Positions 22,575 through 33,899 of a stretch of DNA of 64,000 bases are shown one piece after another. The stretch is from Ditylenchus dipsaci (Eukaryota; Nematoda; Chromadorea; Rhabditida; Anguinidae), in NCBI GenBank assembly GCA_004194705.1, contig SADC01000998.1:1-64000 (forward strand). The letters run 5' to 3'. A model generated the notes under the pieces. It was not told where the DNA came from, searched no databases, and saw only the letters and a program-made list of their open reading frames with translations. Position numbers and translations under genes: made by a program. Each line of letters begins with the position of its first letter. Within the stretch, counting starts at the first letter, position 1.

Positions 22575-23075
22575 CCTAGCCTAATTAGATCAAATATCAG
22601 ACCTAAACAAATAAGGTCTAGAATTGCAATCAACGCTCGATTTAGTGTTCACTCTGGGGTCGGTCCAGGTGAACACTAAATCGAACTGAACAATAAATCG
22701 AGCGTCGGCTGTATACCTTATTTTATAAGGAATCATCGTTATACGTTTTTTGATATATCATAAAAGAATGTTCATACTCAATTTATTCATAACTTTTTTG
22801 TTTTTGAATAAAAAAGGCTGAAAACAGTTTTTTGACTATTTTGCATGACCCTTAACATATTCACGTTAGAAAAATTTGAACTTTGTTAAAATAGAGCTTC
22901 GGATAATTGCTGTATATCACCATAGCAGTAGCAGAATTTCAAAAAATCTTGAATATTTCACTACTGCTATGGTGATATACAGCAATTGTCTGAAGTTATA
23001 TTTCAACAATATTCGAAGTTTTTCATTGTAGATATGTTTAGGGGCATAAAAATAGTCAAAAACTGTTTTCAAAAC
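22575..23075. repeat. Third copy of the AATAAGGTCTAGAATTATAC family, with nested hairpin
   Basis: Both arms are present (22575-22940 and 22965-23075). Between AGGTCTAGAATT (22616-22627) and ATACCTTATTTTATAAGG an 87-bp hairpin (GCAATCAACGCTCGATTTAG ... AATCGAGCGTCGGCTGT) is inserted. The copies at 16.2 and 17.3 kb are uninterrupted at this point. Confidence 0.7.
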
Positions 23076-23247
23076 ATTGATTCCGAGCACTTTTCTTTCT
23101 TTCAGACTTTTTTACACTAATTTTGCACGAACTTTTCACGAAAATTTTTGCGCCATCGTGCTCAGCGTTAAAAGTCAGTCCTATACACCCGAAAGTTACA
23201 GTCGGCCTTTTGCGTGTTAATAACGCTTCGAATACATCGTAGATAAG

Positions 23248-23512
23248 CCCTCAATAAGGCTCTAATTGGTGAGGGGGGGGGGGTGTGACAATTAGCCGGA
23301 CCTTTATCGAGATTTCTGAAGAAAATGCGGATTGAGACCTACATTAAAGAAAATAAGCCCTTAATAAGACTTATTTTGAAGCCCTTATTACGGGCTTTTT
23401 TTCTATAATGTAGGTCTCAATCCGCATTTTCTTCAAAAATCTCGATAAAGGTCTGGCTAATTGTCCCCCCCCCATCCCCCTCACAAATTAGAGCCTTATT
23501 AAGGGCTTATAT
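23248..23512. repeat. Near-perfect 265-bp palindrome
   Basis: CCCTCAATAAGGCTCTAATT at left mirrors AAATTAGAGCCTTATTAAGGG at right. Inside, GGACCTTTATCGAGATTTCT and GCGGATTGAGACCTACATTA each have a mirrored copy. G10 on one arm faces C9 on the other. A loop of a few bases remains. Confidence 0.75.
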
Positions 23513-24735
23513 TTACACATGAACCTTTAATAACCCAAACTTCGCGACTTTTTCATAGAGCAGAGACCTGAACAAAATATCGAAAATACCGTCTTTTTAC
23601 TGGGTTCTTTTCGCCAAGGCTAAGGGTGACCATTTTTTGTTCGTTGTTCGCTAAGGTTGACAAAAATTTCGAAGGTTTGAATGCGCGGGGACCACGTGGA
23701 TTTTGTCAAAAATCTTTTCAAATTATTTTGTGTTTGCATTTTGAATTTCAAACGTTATGATCTATTCGATATGAGTCACATTTTGACAGGGACATTTGAG
23801 GAGCAGTGAAAGTCGGATAAGTTGTCTGATGTGGCATTGGAAAGCAACAGTGGGCTTGACTAGTGAAATGTCAACAAATTTGTTTTCTAAACAATATTTG
23901 TGAATAAAAGCACTTTGAAATTATTATTGATACAACTGGGGTCTGCAGGCGCCTATCGGCACCTATGTCGTTCGGGAACATTAGTGTTTCGGATACTATC
24001 TCTGCTGTTCGAGTAGAACATCCAACCCACCTGTTAACCCACCTACTCTACCTCGCCTATCCTCACTTACCATTGCCTATTCTCGCCTAACTTTCAGTGG
24101 ATTGGAACTCGTTAAAATTAAATGGCACAATAGACAATCAATGGTTTAAAAGGAAGGCCGTTTCACCAGCTTTCTTTTGCATATAAATTTTCTTTGACGT
24201 TGACGAACCAGTCCCAAGTATTAAATACCTGGTTCGAAAAAAGTCTTCACCTTTGAGACCCCACTTTCGCATAAAAAACCCACCATCTGGAAAAACATTA
24301 TTATAGAAATGATCGGCATGAAAGAAAGATCGAATCTTTGAATACCCTATTTTTTTTAAAAGGCATGCTACAATGAAAAAACTGAAAAAAGCTCTGGTTT
24401 TCTGAGGAAGTGTATGTTACAATAAAAGAAAATTTAAAAAATGTTGATAAAAGGTTAAAAAAAATTTTAAAAATGCGGTAGCCCCAGTATGGTATTCAAT
24501 ACTTTCAGTCTTATTTCTAACTTTGCTAATAAGACTTAACCTGATCATTTTCCTCTAGATAAATAGACTTCAACTTTATACATTTCTTCAGCATTCTATT
24601 TGCCTGAATGATAAAAATATAGAAAATTTTAAAGTAAAAATTTGAGTCACAAAATTACCCTTTGAAGAGAATCTGGCCTTAAAATTGTGCGCTGCTTGCA
24701 TTATATATGTTTTAAATTAATATTTTTCATTATTT
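23513..24735. other. Gene-poor stretch
   Basis: No exon or RNA gene is supported. The one odd patch is 24000-24080, with repeated CCACCT / CTCGCCTA words (AACCCACCTGTTAACCCACC), too short to class. Confidence 0.4.
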
Positions 24736-24739
24736 TTAG

Positions 24740-25925
24740 ACATTCGAGCCAAATAAGTGGTGCAAATAGTATTTTTTGGTGCAAATTAAATTCTTTCTGG
24801 ATAATATTTTTTTGCCCGTATAATATTCGTTTTTGCCCATCGCATATTTTTTTTGCCTGTAGATTTTGAATGGCCGTAGAATATTCGTTTTTGCCCGTAG
24901 ATTTCTCTTTTTCTATTTTTTTCTGCCTGTAGATTTTAAAATTTTGCGGAAATTCAAATTTTATGGTCAGAGCACGACTTGGTTTGCTCAGAATCCAACC
25001 CCAGAGTGGCCAAGTTGGTTTTTCGGAGTTTATTAAAGGGGGAGTAAACTTATTGCGAAAATTCGATTGCGCGCATCAGTATCCATTCTCGATTGGCTCA
25101 ATCTCTCAGAATCTGAATTCTACCATTTAGAAGCACTCGATGGGGGGGGAGGGGGGTTAGGGGAGGGTTTACACTTTATATACGCATCGCCCTAAATCGA
25201 CAGTTTTCATTCCGCTAGGCGCGCATCTTATTATTTTTATTAAGTTTACTGACTTCTAGAGTCAAAAACTGTCGAGAAATAGATTGCAATCATTAGCAGC
25301 ACTGCTTTGCGGTCAGAAACTGCCTCAATTTTGCGAATTGAAGCAAATGACCATCAGAATAAAAGAAAACCATCCACAATCATGCGTATTAAATTTGTGT
25401 AGCCTGAACCTCAACGAATTTAGTTTATTTATTCACCAACGCGTTTAGTGACTTTTAGAGTTAAAACTTCATGGTGAATCAGATAAAAATTTTAACAAAC
25501 CAAAAACACTACAGAAAAACAAGGTAGCTAGAGTAGGATTTCGGTACTATTTTAGCACTGAGGTAGCACAGGCAAAAAAAATATGCGATGGGCAAAAACG
25601 AATATTATACGAGCAAAAAAAATATTATCCAGAAAGAATACGATTTGCACCAAAAAGAATTTAATTTGCACCAAAAAATACTATTTGCACCAAAAGAATT
25701 CAATTTGCACTAAAAAGAAATTTATTTGCACCAAAAAAAATTCAATTTGCACCACGGCGATTTGCACCAAAATAAAATCTTTTTGCACCAAAAAAATTAT
25801 ATTTGCACCAAAAAAGATTCAATTTGCACCAAAAAAGATCTAATTTGCACCAAATTTTTTTGCACCAAAATAAAATCTTTTTGCACCAAAAAGAAATTTT
25901 TTGCACCAGAATTCTGCTCATGACC
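24740..25925. repeat. Second GGTGCAAA foldback element
   Basis: The left part (24755-25140) carries two GGTGCAAA units, GCCCGTATAATATTCGTTTT, then the same downstream phrases as the 19.2-kb left arm. The right part (25575-25920) carries about twelve TTTGCACCAAAAA units preceded by ATATGCGATGGGCAAAAACG. The array is much longer on the right than on the left. Confidence 0.7.
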
Positions 25926-25929
25926 ATAG

Positions 25930-26565
25930 AAAAATATTGCTAAAGTGAACAGAATAAAAAAATGGGCAATTTGTCTGGGGAGGAATGAATGACCTAGATG
26001 CTTGATACTGTAGGAAGAATCTCCGAGGACATATATTTCTCACCAGGCAAATTGCCGATTTTTCATTGTGTTCACTCTAGCAAATTGTTTTTTTCAAAGG
26101 AAAATAAATAGATTTGTCAACATTCTACTAAAATGTTTTGTATTCTTTGTTTTCGCCTCTTTGTTTGCTGTATTGCGTTGTGAAATGGTCAGAAAGTGGC
26201 TCAATTAGTTTACAGGGCATTTTAATAAAACACTCCCAGTTTTAGAAACCAAAAATTAAAAATCAATTTTCAAAGGCAATTTTTTAACCTAGCTCATATC
26301 CACTTCTCTGTAATTTTTTTTGTAGAAAATAATATATCTAGTGTTTTTGTGACTAAGCATCGATACGAGTATTTAATCAAATATCTTCAAACCGACGGAG
26401 GGTGCTGTTAAACCGAGTAGCGGCAAAAACTATATTAAGTGGTCCTGATATTTTATTCTGAGACACGATAAATCTACATTGTGAAGATTCCAAAACATTC
26501 GGTGACGGTTCACTTACACGATTTTTTTTAAATAAGAGAGTTTTTTAAATCACCCTGTAGTACAG
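25930..26565. other. AT-rich stretch without a gene
   Basis: No open frame with coding character, no splice-flanked exon and no clear repeat was seen here. Confidence 0.4.
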
Positions 26566-26702
26566 CAGTGAAGAGGTGCGTAGTCGTTTGAGTTATGGCG
26601 TGCAAAAGGGCACAAAGTAACTCAAACGTCCATAATAAGTCGTTTGAGTTACTTTGTGCGCTTTTGCACGCCATAACTCAAACGCCCCTATGCCCAGTGA
26701 AG
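26566..26702. mobile_element. 8-bp-duplication MITE (CGTTTGAGTTA hairpin)
   Basis: The 121-bp hairpin at 26574-26694 is flanked by CAGTGAAG (26566-26573 and 26695-26702). The arms carry CGTTTGAGTTATGGCGTGCA and its complement, and an inner CACAAAGTAACTCAAACG pair. No coding content. The 8-bp duplication fits hAT, though the terminal bases are diverged. Confidence 0.65.
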
Positions 26703-27135
26703 CTTGTATCATTTGAATAGGTTAACTGATGTTGTTTTCTGGCTTGCTTGTGAAATTGCTTTTATGATTTTAGAGGTATTTATGGAACTTCATATTCCAA
26801 CAGCTCAAACTTTTGCAAGAGTGGCCAAATGGACGAGTTTGTTTTAATTTATCAATACTAAATATTGTAGATCAATTTTCAAGATTTTTTGAATGAAAAT
26901 TAAACTAAACACATTTTTTAAGGGATTAAATTAAAAATCCTTGTTTTGTATAGAATTTTCTTTTTAAAAAAGTCATAGAAAAGTGAAAACTCACATCAAA
27001 AGCATTACTTTCGAGTCTAAAAAATAAGCTGAATTCTTTATAATGATAAATTTGAAGTGTTTAATATTCATTTAAATTCGAACTCTTGTCTTCGAATTGT
27101 TTTTACCTTGCAAAAAGTCATTTTGTGGGCTCACA

Positions 27136-27407
27136 TAACAATCGGCCCTATCCAACAAAGGAGAGTTTTTTGCCTTGGTCTCCCCTGTTGATTTTTTCTT
27201 GTTATTTTTAGGCTCAAGGTTAGCAAAGATAGACCAGTGGATGTTAGGATAGACTGGAAGATAAGTCTGAAATATGTTTGAATATGTACTGACATACGCT
27301 GGCCCACCTCTGCCTGAACCTAAAATGTAACAAAAAACAACAGGGGGGGGGGGTGCTAGGCAAAGGCGAACCCCTCCCCCTCCTTTGTCGGATAGAGCCT
27401 AACAATC
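27136..27407. mobile_element. MITE with GGCCCTATCC ends and 8-bp duplication
   Basis: The element 27144-27399 lies between identical TAACAATC copies (27136-27143 and 27400-27407). The ends GGCCCTATCCAACAAAGGAG and CTCCTTTGTCGGATAGAGCC are complementary with two mismatches. Inside are the phrases GCCTTGGTCTCCCCTGTTG and ATAGACCAGTGGATGTTAGG, which recur across the window (14040, 15117, 33700, 43140, 49950, 58405, 59560). Those scattered phrases are therefore probably parts of this family. Confidence 0.75.
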
Positions 27408-28177
27408 TGTCAAAACCATGTTGTGGACATTTGAACACGACTTGCGAACACATGAACACATGTGTTCCATGACTGAAAAATTATTTTAAATAAATTGTTA
27501 TGTGTGTTAGACAAGATGACTGTTTGTGTTACGTCAAAGAAATCAACAATTCCAAAAGAACAAAAATACTAAGCGTTGCTAGTCTTTACACTACCTATTT
27601 TTATTTTGGCGATACAGCAAATGGAAGTTAAAATACCGGTGCTTCTGCTGTTTTCCACTCACCTCAACATTTTTTGAATAACCTAAAGTCGCTTCATAAA
27701 GTATTTTTCACTGCTCAATTATCCAAACGGTACCCAAACAGCATTGGGCTGTTACAGGAAAATTTCCAAATTCCTGTGAAAATCACCGTAACTTGAAAAT
27801 GAAAATTACCATAGCTTCTTTGGTAGCGTCAACCCTAACCTTTTGTGAATTTTCACGGCCGATCAGAATTTTGAAAATCGCTACTGCGTTCAAACTTCCA
27901 TCTGTGTGATTATAATTTCACAAAAAAATCAGAACTTGATTTTGAATTACTTTGAAAAAGGAAACGAAGGGAGAGGGCACAGCAGAAACACCAAAATACC
28001 TTCAAAATATTAAACTAGCGCTAAACATTGGTTTACGAATTTTTATTAATTAGAATGCATTTTCATGAGTGCATTATCACATTTCCTTGAAACTAAAACA
28101 GATCCCTTTTAAATAAAAAAAAGTTAAAAAAATGAGCCAAAAATAATTCCAATTTAAGAAAGAAACGCCACACCAAT

Positions 28178-28381
28178 GTGAAAAAAGATCCAGAAAACTG
28201 CGTTAAATGTGGCAAAGGGCCACCTTGGTGCCGATACAAAACGCGTCTCAAACATCGAGTTTGCAAGAAATGTGACTGTGCTGTGACTGCAAAGGCTCAT
28301 GCTAGGAACAATTATCAGCCAGTCAATGAAAGCTGCATACTAATCACTTATCCCTATTTCTTTTTAAAATCATTTTTGTGA
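28178..28381 (+). CDS. Small ORF with two Cys pairs, possible zinc-binding
   Basis: A 67-codon ORF begins MKKDPENCVKCGKGPPWC and continues RLKHRVCKKCDC. The spacing C-x2-C ... C-x2-C with basic residues between is typical of a zinc ribbon or treble clef. The tail after about residue 50 is hydrophobic and AT-driven, so the real exon probably ends earlier. No partner exon was found. It could be a remnant of a transposon protein. Confidence 0.4.
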   Translation: MKKDPENCVKCGKGPPWCRYKTRLKHRVCKKCDCAVTAKAHARNNYQPVNESCILITYPYFFLKSFL

Positions 28382-28713
28382 AAAGTAACAAAAAATTTGT
28401 GCTTATAACGTTTGAAACTCTTATACTTTAATAAATGCATTAATGGAGCAATTTGAAGCCTAAGCAAAAACAGCATAGAGCAATAATTAAATAATTTTAA
28501 ATTTCATTGTTTTCCACCTATTATTCTGTTAAATTTTGTTTCGTAAATGTTGTCCCTGATCACTAAAGCTCAGGATTTGTTCACCACATTTGAAAATTTT
28601 TTTGTGAATCATACTTAAAAAATAAAATTCAATAATGGTTGCTTTTCAAACTTCGACAAAGCCTTTTTTCTGATGCAAAAAGACTTTTTTGGTGCAAAAA
28701 TTGTCAACCAGAC

Positions 28714-28933
28714 ATTTTCTACAGGGTTCACAGATCGAAAATCGCAAAAGCAGGAATTTGTTTTAAAAAGCAGGAATTTAAACCAAAAAATTTACAAAAA
28801 GCAGAAATAAGCTGTAATAAAATGCTGTGAGATGAGCGAAAATTCCTGCTTTTTCACGGACAAAAAGCAGATTTAAAATCGAAAAGCAGGAAATTCCTGC
28901 TACAGCAGGACATCTGTGAACTCTAATTTTCTA
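28714..28933. mobile_element. hAT-like MITE nested in the foldback arm
   Basis: The element 28722-28925 has ends CAGGGTTCACAGAT and ATCTGTGAACTCTA and is flanked by ATTTTCTA on both sides (28714-28721 and 28926-28933). Internal units are GCAGGAATTT and AAAAAGCAG. The opposite arm (30559-30580) has a single ATTTTCTA at the matching place, giving a natural empty site. Confidence 0.85.
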
Positions 28934-29494
28934 TTAATAATAGAAAATGTCGCGCGGAGAAAAGTTTTGTGGGCCCACTCTTTGATTACGTATCGAGCTT
29001 ATCTTTCAAGATCAGTAGACGTCAACCAGAGGAACTGATCCTGAAAAAATCCGTTACTACTCATTTGCGCAAAACTCATTTGCGCAAACTCATTTGCGCA
29101 AACTCATTTGCGCAAAACTCATTTGCGCAAAATTTATTTGCGCAAAACTCATTTGCGCAAATTTTTTGAAGTTACAGGTTCGAATCCCGGTGGTAGCAGA
29201 AATTATTTTTTCTTCACTGGAATAACTTTGAAGGTATCATACCCTATTCAGAATCGTGTCCTGAACACGATTTGAAATAGAAACCCCAGTCCTGGAGTAG
29301 TCCTGTAAGGCCACGTATCCAATTAGTGGTTTCTCCTTTCACTCCCACTATGCCTTTCACTCTCACTCTCAGTGTTGTACCCAATAGGAAAAATTTGTCT
29401 CTCAATCTTATATTCACTTTCAGTGTATTCAATGACTTTTTTGGACTCTCACTTTCAGTAAAAATTTTGCTGTAATTTTAATTTTTTAGTCTTA

Positions 29495-29830
29495 ACCGAC
29501 CAAACCAAGTGGTCGTCCACTCGGAGCAAAAACCTGGAGCAAAAACTTTTTCGGGCCTTAAAACTTGTTTTCTGGACTAATTCGGGTATGCTGAAAATGG
29601 TTTGATAGTGGTAAAATACCGTTTTGTTGGGTATTTCTTGAGTTTTGGTAAAATCCAGTTTGGGTAAAATCAATTATTGCCGAATACTCAAAAAATACTT
29701 GACGAAACGGCATTTCACCACTATCAAACCATCTTCAGCATGCCTGAATTAGTCCAAAAAAACAAGTTTTGGAACATAAAAACGTAAAAAAATTTTTGAT
29801 CCAAGTGGACGACCACTTGGTTTAGTTGGT
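29495..29830. repeat. Palindrome built on CAAGTGGTCGTCCACT
   Basis: ACCAAGTGGTCGTCCACTCG...TTCGGGTATGCTGAAAATGG pairs with CCATCTTCAGCATGCCTGAA...CAAGTGGACGACCACTTGGT. A second, more diverged palindrome of the same kind is at 54735-54935. Single GTGGTCGTCCACTTGG units are at 29970 and 55480. Confidence 0.6.
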
Positions 29831-30700
29831 GCATGGATTATCCAGGAGAACCGAGATTGGATCATAGAAAAAAATTTTAAATTTTAAGAGTTCTTTACAA
29901 AACGAAAATATTACTACCCAGGAGTTTTACCTGAGTTCTTCAACCTGGGTACGACCACCTGAGTACAACAAAACCAAGTGGTCGTCCACTTGGATAAAAA
30001 AATTTTTACGTTTTTCATGTTCCAAAAGCTTTTTATTTGGATTGATTCAGGCATGCAAAATTTGTTTGTCTACTCACAATAATCCACAAAAGTTCAAGGT
30101 CGACCACCTTGGAGTGGGTAACTACCCACGGTATTGATATTCCAGTTGGTTAAAACAGCATTTTGGTCTTAACAAACCGTGTTCAGGACACGATTTTGGA
30201 TAGGGTACATTGATTTTTTAATACTTTCAGCTTAATCCAAAATATCGGATTCTAGAGGTGAGTGCCTATTCAAAAGAAGTACCAGGTGGATCTCCTATCC
30301 AACCTGAGGTTTACTGGTCTTATAAAAACTAGTTTATGGTTGTTATTCAAGAAAAAATAATTTCTGCTACCACCTGGATTCGAACCTGTAACTTTAAAAA
30401 ATTTGCGCAAATGAGTTTTGCGCAAATAAGTTTTGCGCAAATGAGTTTTGCGCAAATGAGTTTGCGCAAATGAGTTTGCGCAAATGAGTTTTGCGCAAAT
30501 GAGTAGTAATCAAAAATCAACTTGATACGTAATCAAAAAGTGGCTCACAAAACTTTCTCTTATTAATAGAAAATGTCTGGTTGCCGCAAAAATTAGCTGG
30601 TATTTCACTAGCGCCAAACAGTCTTTTTGCATCTAAAAAGTTTTGTCCTCAAAAAAGTGTCGGACATGAAAAATTTCGCTAGCATCATTTAAATTTGCAG

Positions 30701-33330
30701 AAAATGTCGTCTATGCTGTCTCTTCGATCAAGCACTTTTCAGAGATCTGTGGTTTTGGCTGATGGCATAGCTGGTGTTTTTGGTCTGGGTTGTGCCATCC
30801 ATTTCGACTACAAGCGACGCTCTGATCCTGGCTATAAGCAGAAAGTCCGTGAAAGTAAGTTGTCTATTGATCATTTGGCTCTTAAAATGGGTAGTAGGAG
30901 TGTGTAGTAAGATAAATTTGGTACTAGGTTCTCGTTTTGAATATTCTTTCTCTTCGTTCATTTTAGATCGCAAGGCTGAACCGAATTCCGATGTGGTCGA
31001 CGTCCGGAATAAGTTTCCGAAGATCTTGAAGCTAGCGGCCAATTTTTCATGGAGCAGTTTGGTTTGAGAGAGGAGATGCATGCAGAATGGTTTTTTTCTC
31101 AGCTAGGACAATGGTATAATGATTTAAATTACCGTAAATGTTCTAATAGCTCACCCGGGTGAGTTATTTTTCAACCTCTCTCCAGGGGGGTGAGTTATTA
31201 GAGAGGGGTGAGTTGATGGAGAGGGGTGGGTTATTTTTCAAAGGGTCGGCGCTAAAGGCGCCGGATTTTTTTTGCGAAAGATGAAAGTACCCAAGCAAAA
31301 ATTGTCATTTGCTTCACATATCTATACCTTCACATTCCTACCAAAAATCATCAGATTTATTGAAGGGAGTACAATTCTACATTTTAAAATAAAACAAAGA
31401 AGGAATTATATATCATAATCATCACATTCAAACTGTAGAGATTCATCGCTGATGTACCCGTTTTCTTCATCCTGTCCCACGTCAGCTTTTTCAGCGGCAG
31501 TAACTTGATCCATTGTATACCGGGCTTCCATTAGATCGAATTGTTCATCGGGAATCGGGTCATGTTCTTTGAAGCAGTGGACTAGACCGTCTTCACTCCC
31601 GTCGTGGCAAATCGTAATCCCACAGTCTGAAAATAGAAGTTCATTGTGAAAAAAACCAAAAGCAGAAGATAAACCCTTAAAAGACTTAGCAATAGACTCA
31701 GTTGAAAGCGACTCCCAAGCTGAGACGATCCAATCTAGGTAAATTTCCATAGACGGAGCTCGAGGATTTCCAGCGGCTGTGAATTCTTTTTGGGCGTCAT
31801 TAGACATCCATCGATCATAAAGCTCTCGCTACTTGGCTTTGAAAGGCCCATTCCATGAAACGTGATGAGCCTAATATTTTAATAAGTTAACTTCAGCAGA
31901 AAAAAACACAAACCTGGATGAATTTGGTACACCCGCCTGGAACTACTGCGGTACGGAGATCAATTTCACGCAATTTCTTTTTCGTTGCGTCGCTAAGATG
32001 ACATCTGAAGGAGTCCCAGACTAAGAGACGTTTGCCGAAGAGTGTACGCCCAAAGATTCGATCCAAGTAGTGTAGAGAACGAAATTGACCAGCTTTTGGC
32101 TTCTGACAGACAGTCGGAAATTATGGCGCAACATGAACTTATTTAGCCACCCAGCAGTACTGCCCTAAGATTTTCCTTGTTGACAAAGTATGAAAGACAG
32201 AAACAAACCTTGAAATCTTCGTGGTCTTCACTCACCCAAGCTGCTAGTTGATCATCAAGGTCATTGAACGTGAGTCGCCGTCCACCTCCTGGAAGCCTCT
32301 TCTTGAATTTTACGCCAGGTGAAGATTCTCTGAAAACGTTTACTTTGCATAGAAAAGGAATGGCTATATTTACGCGATTTCATGCAGTTGCTTCTCCTGT
32401 CTCATCCACTGCCTTACTGTGCTTCGACCAACTTTGAACTTATTGCCTGCTCCATGTATCGAGATATCCTTAGCGTGCTTAGCCACCTTCAACTTGAATT
32501 CCGTAGAATAAGATTTGAGCTTCTTCGGCGTTTTGACTTGCTCATCTTCACTTTCGGAGCTGCTGCCGTAGTTAGCAATTATGTTTTCCATTAAACAATA
32601 AAATGATGCGTGGAAATCAAAAATATTACACGCAAGCCAAAAAAACGAATTTTAAAACTGTTTTAAAAAAATTGTGCGGTAGAGTGTTTTCTAGACTTCA
32701 AATCGTGCTAAGAAAAATAAGCATCCAAAAATGATCTCTGATTTTTTATTAAAACTGCCGACAAGAACTACTTCACTAGGGGGGGGGTGAGCTATTAGAG
32801 AGGGGTGAGTTATTTTTCGATCAGCTCTCAGGGGGGTGAGTTATTAGAAAGGGGTAAGTTAATGGAGAGGGGTGAGCTATTAGAACAAATACGGTACTTG
32901 TTTCAGGATACCTTGATCAGGCTGCTGCTTACTTCGCCAACGCTGTCTTTGCTTCTGGAAGACCGGCCGATGTTGTGCAGCTCTGCCAGCAGATGTTTCC
33001 CTAAGAACAATGCTCTTTGTTGACTAAAGCTTTGCCTGCTGCTGCTATTGTAGGTGTGTTTTTATTAATAACTGGTTTAATGAGAGCTTTTTCAGCGTCA
33101 TCATGATGCAGTTAAGCGCTGTGCTGTCATTAATGCTTGTCAAGAGGACAAAACTCCGGCTAGGGAAGACTCTCAAATTGTGGTTCTGGGTGGCTATTCG
33201 GTTAGCAAAGACGTCACAATTCAGTTTCCGAAAGAGAATGTGGCTTAGGAAGGGGCTCCGATTTTCTGTCCTTGGTGGAGACGCTGTGCCAGAAGACCCT
33301 GAAGTCATCACTCTGGACGATCTTAAGTGA
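30701..33330 (+). CDS. tomm-20: TOM20 homologue, interrupted
   Basis: Exon 1 (30704-30854) starts 3 bp after a 3' splice site (AAATTTGCAG), as for a trans-spliced mRNA. It encodes a hydrophobic anchor ending FGLGCAIHFDYKRRSDPGYK, the signature of TOM20, the outer-membrane receptor for mitochondrial precursors. Exon 2 (30967-31089) holds QFFMEQFGLREEMHAE. Exon 3 (32907-33053) holds AAYFANAVFASGRPADVVQL and LLTKALP, the TPR-like cytosolic domain. Exon 4 (33096-33330) is unclear. Breaks seen: a T-run one base short in exon 2, a phase mismatch between exons 2 and 3, and an in-frame TAA after MFP. AATAAA follows at 33415. A pogo-like element lies in intron 2. Either a dying copy or sequence error. 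Confidence 0.75.
31132..32894 (-). mobile_element. pogo-like transposon in a TOM20 intron
   Basis: The inverted ends are CCGTAAATGTTCTAATAGCT and, reversed, CCGTATTTGTTCTAATAGCT, flanked by TA (31130 and 32895). Several GAGGGGTGAGTTATT sub-repeats lie inside each end. The body carries a spliced pogo-type transposase on the minus strand. Its right end lies 10 bp before the acceptor of TOM20 exon 3. Without it the host intron would be about 51 bp, the size normal for this window. Confidence 0.88.
31406..32591 (-). pseudogene. pogo/Tigger-type transposase, defective
   Basis: Exon 1 (32591-32374) encodes an acidic start and SYSTEFKLKVAKHA...VGRSTVRQWMRQEKQ, the N-terminal helix-turn-helix. Next comes a CENP-B-type block (about 32335-32210) with KKRLPGGGRRLTFNDLDDQL. 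Then LLVWDSFRCHLSDATKKKLR and VVPGGCTKFIQ are seen (about 32060-31915), the second-Asp and pre-third-Asp part of the DDE fold. At the third Asp site the spliced frame reads QAHHVSWNGPFK where QPxDV is usual. The C-terminal exons hold YLDWIVSAWESLSTESIAKS and, after a 49-bp intron, CGITICHDGSEDGLVHCF. The first-Asp region was not found and one exon is out of frame, so it is probably inactive. Confidence 0.8.
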
Positions 33331-33599
33331 ATCGTGAAAATTATTTGACGCTACCTTATTGAATTGCTGACGTATTCTTTTGTTGGGTGTAGGTTTATGA
33401 CTTCTATTGTGTGAAATAAAATTTTTTCGGTAGGATTGAGCTTCGTTAGGGCCTGACTGCCAATAGTTAGCATATAGCGTTGAAATGATAACAATAAAGT
33501 GCGGGCAATCGATTTTTTATTTGTTTTTTTATTTGGTTTCATGCTCCGAAATCCATTCTCTGTAACAATTCGATCGTTATAAGGATTTTGGACCCCAGT

Positions 33600-33790
33600 T
33601 CACAATATCTCCCCCATGATTTTTCCCTTTAAAACTTAAGTGAAGAGTACCCAAATATATGTCCTAGACCCCCAGAAAAATACGTAAACTTTCATTAGTC
33701 ACAACTTCCGTACGCTGGCCTACCCCAAGCCTAAGGGCTAAGGCTAAACTTGTTGTTCGGAAAGGTAGTTACAGCGTTTTGCAAAGGTCC
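33600..33790. repeat. Dispersed repeat, second copy at 49860-50040
   Basis: CCCTTTAAAAC...ACCCAAATATATGTC...TTAGTCACAACTTCCGTAC(G/A)CTGGCCTAC...AGCCTAAG is shared with 49860-50040. The GTACGCTGGCCTAC part links it to the family of the 27144 element. Confidence 0.6.
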
Positions 33791-33899
33791 GATTTATGCC
33801 CCATGGGGGGTATTCTATACTAGCGCCGGATGTTGTCATGAAGAAGTATGAAAAAAAATTTTAAGGGGCGTACCAGCGCGTTACACTGCAAATTAAGGC

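Larger units (their letters stand above)
28660..30640. repeat. 2-kb foldback with CTCATTTGCGCAAAA arrays
   Basis: The left arm (28660-29262) and right arm (30180-30640) are complementary: GTCAACCAGACATTTTCTAT, TGATTACGTATC, about seven copies of CTCATTTGCGCAAAA (29060-29165 and 30395-30510), AGGTTCGAATCC, GGTGGTAGCAGAAATTATTT and CGTGTCCTGAACACGATT. The central 900 bp holds further palindromes built on CAAGTGGTCGTCCACTTGG. The left arm has received a hAT-like insertion that the right arm lacks. It ends ~60 bp before the TOM20 start. Confidence 0.8.

Noticed and set aside
29045..30510. CRISPR-like array of CTCATTTGCGCAAAA units
   Set aside because: The units abut without unique spacers, are inverted at the other arm and lie in nuclear nematode DNA; it is a foldback arm.
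33001..33330. Reassigned stop codons (TAA/TAG read as amino acid)
   Set aside because: In-frame stops in TOM20 and in one hAT suggested this, but the multi-exon genes at 7.1, 39-42 and 44 kb read cleanly with standard stops, and other breaks are indels.
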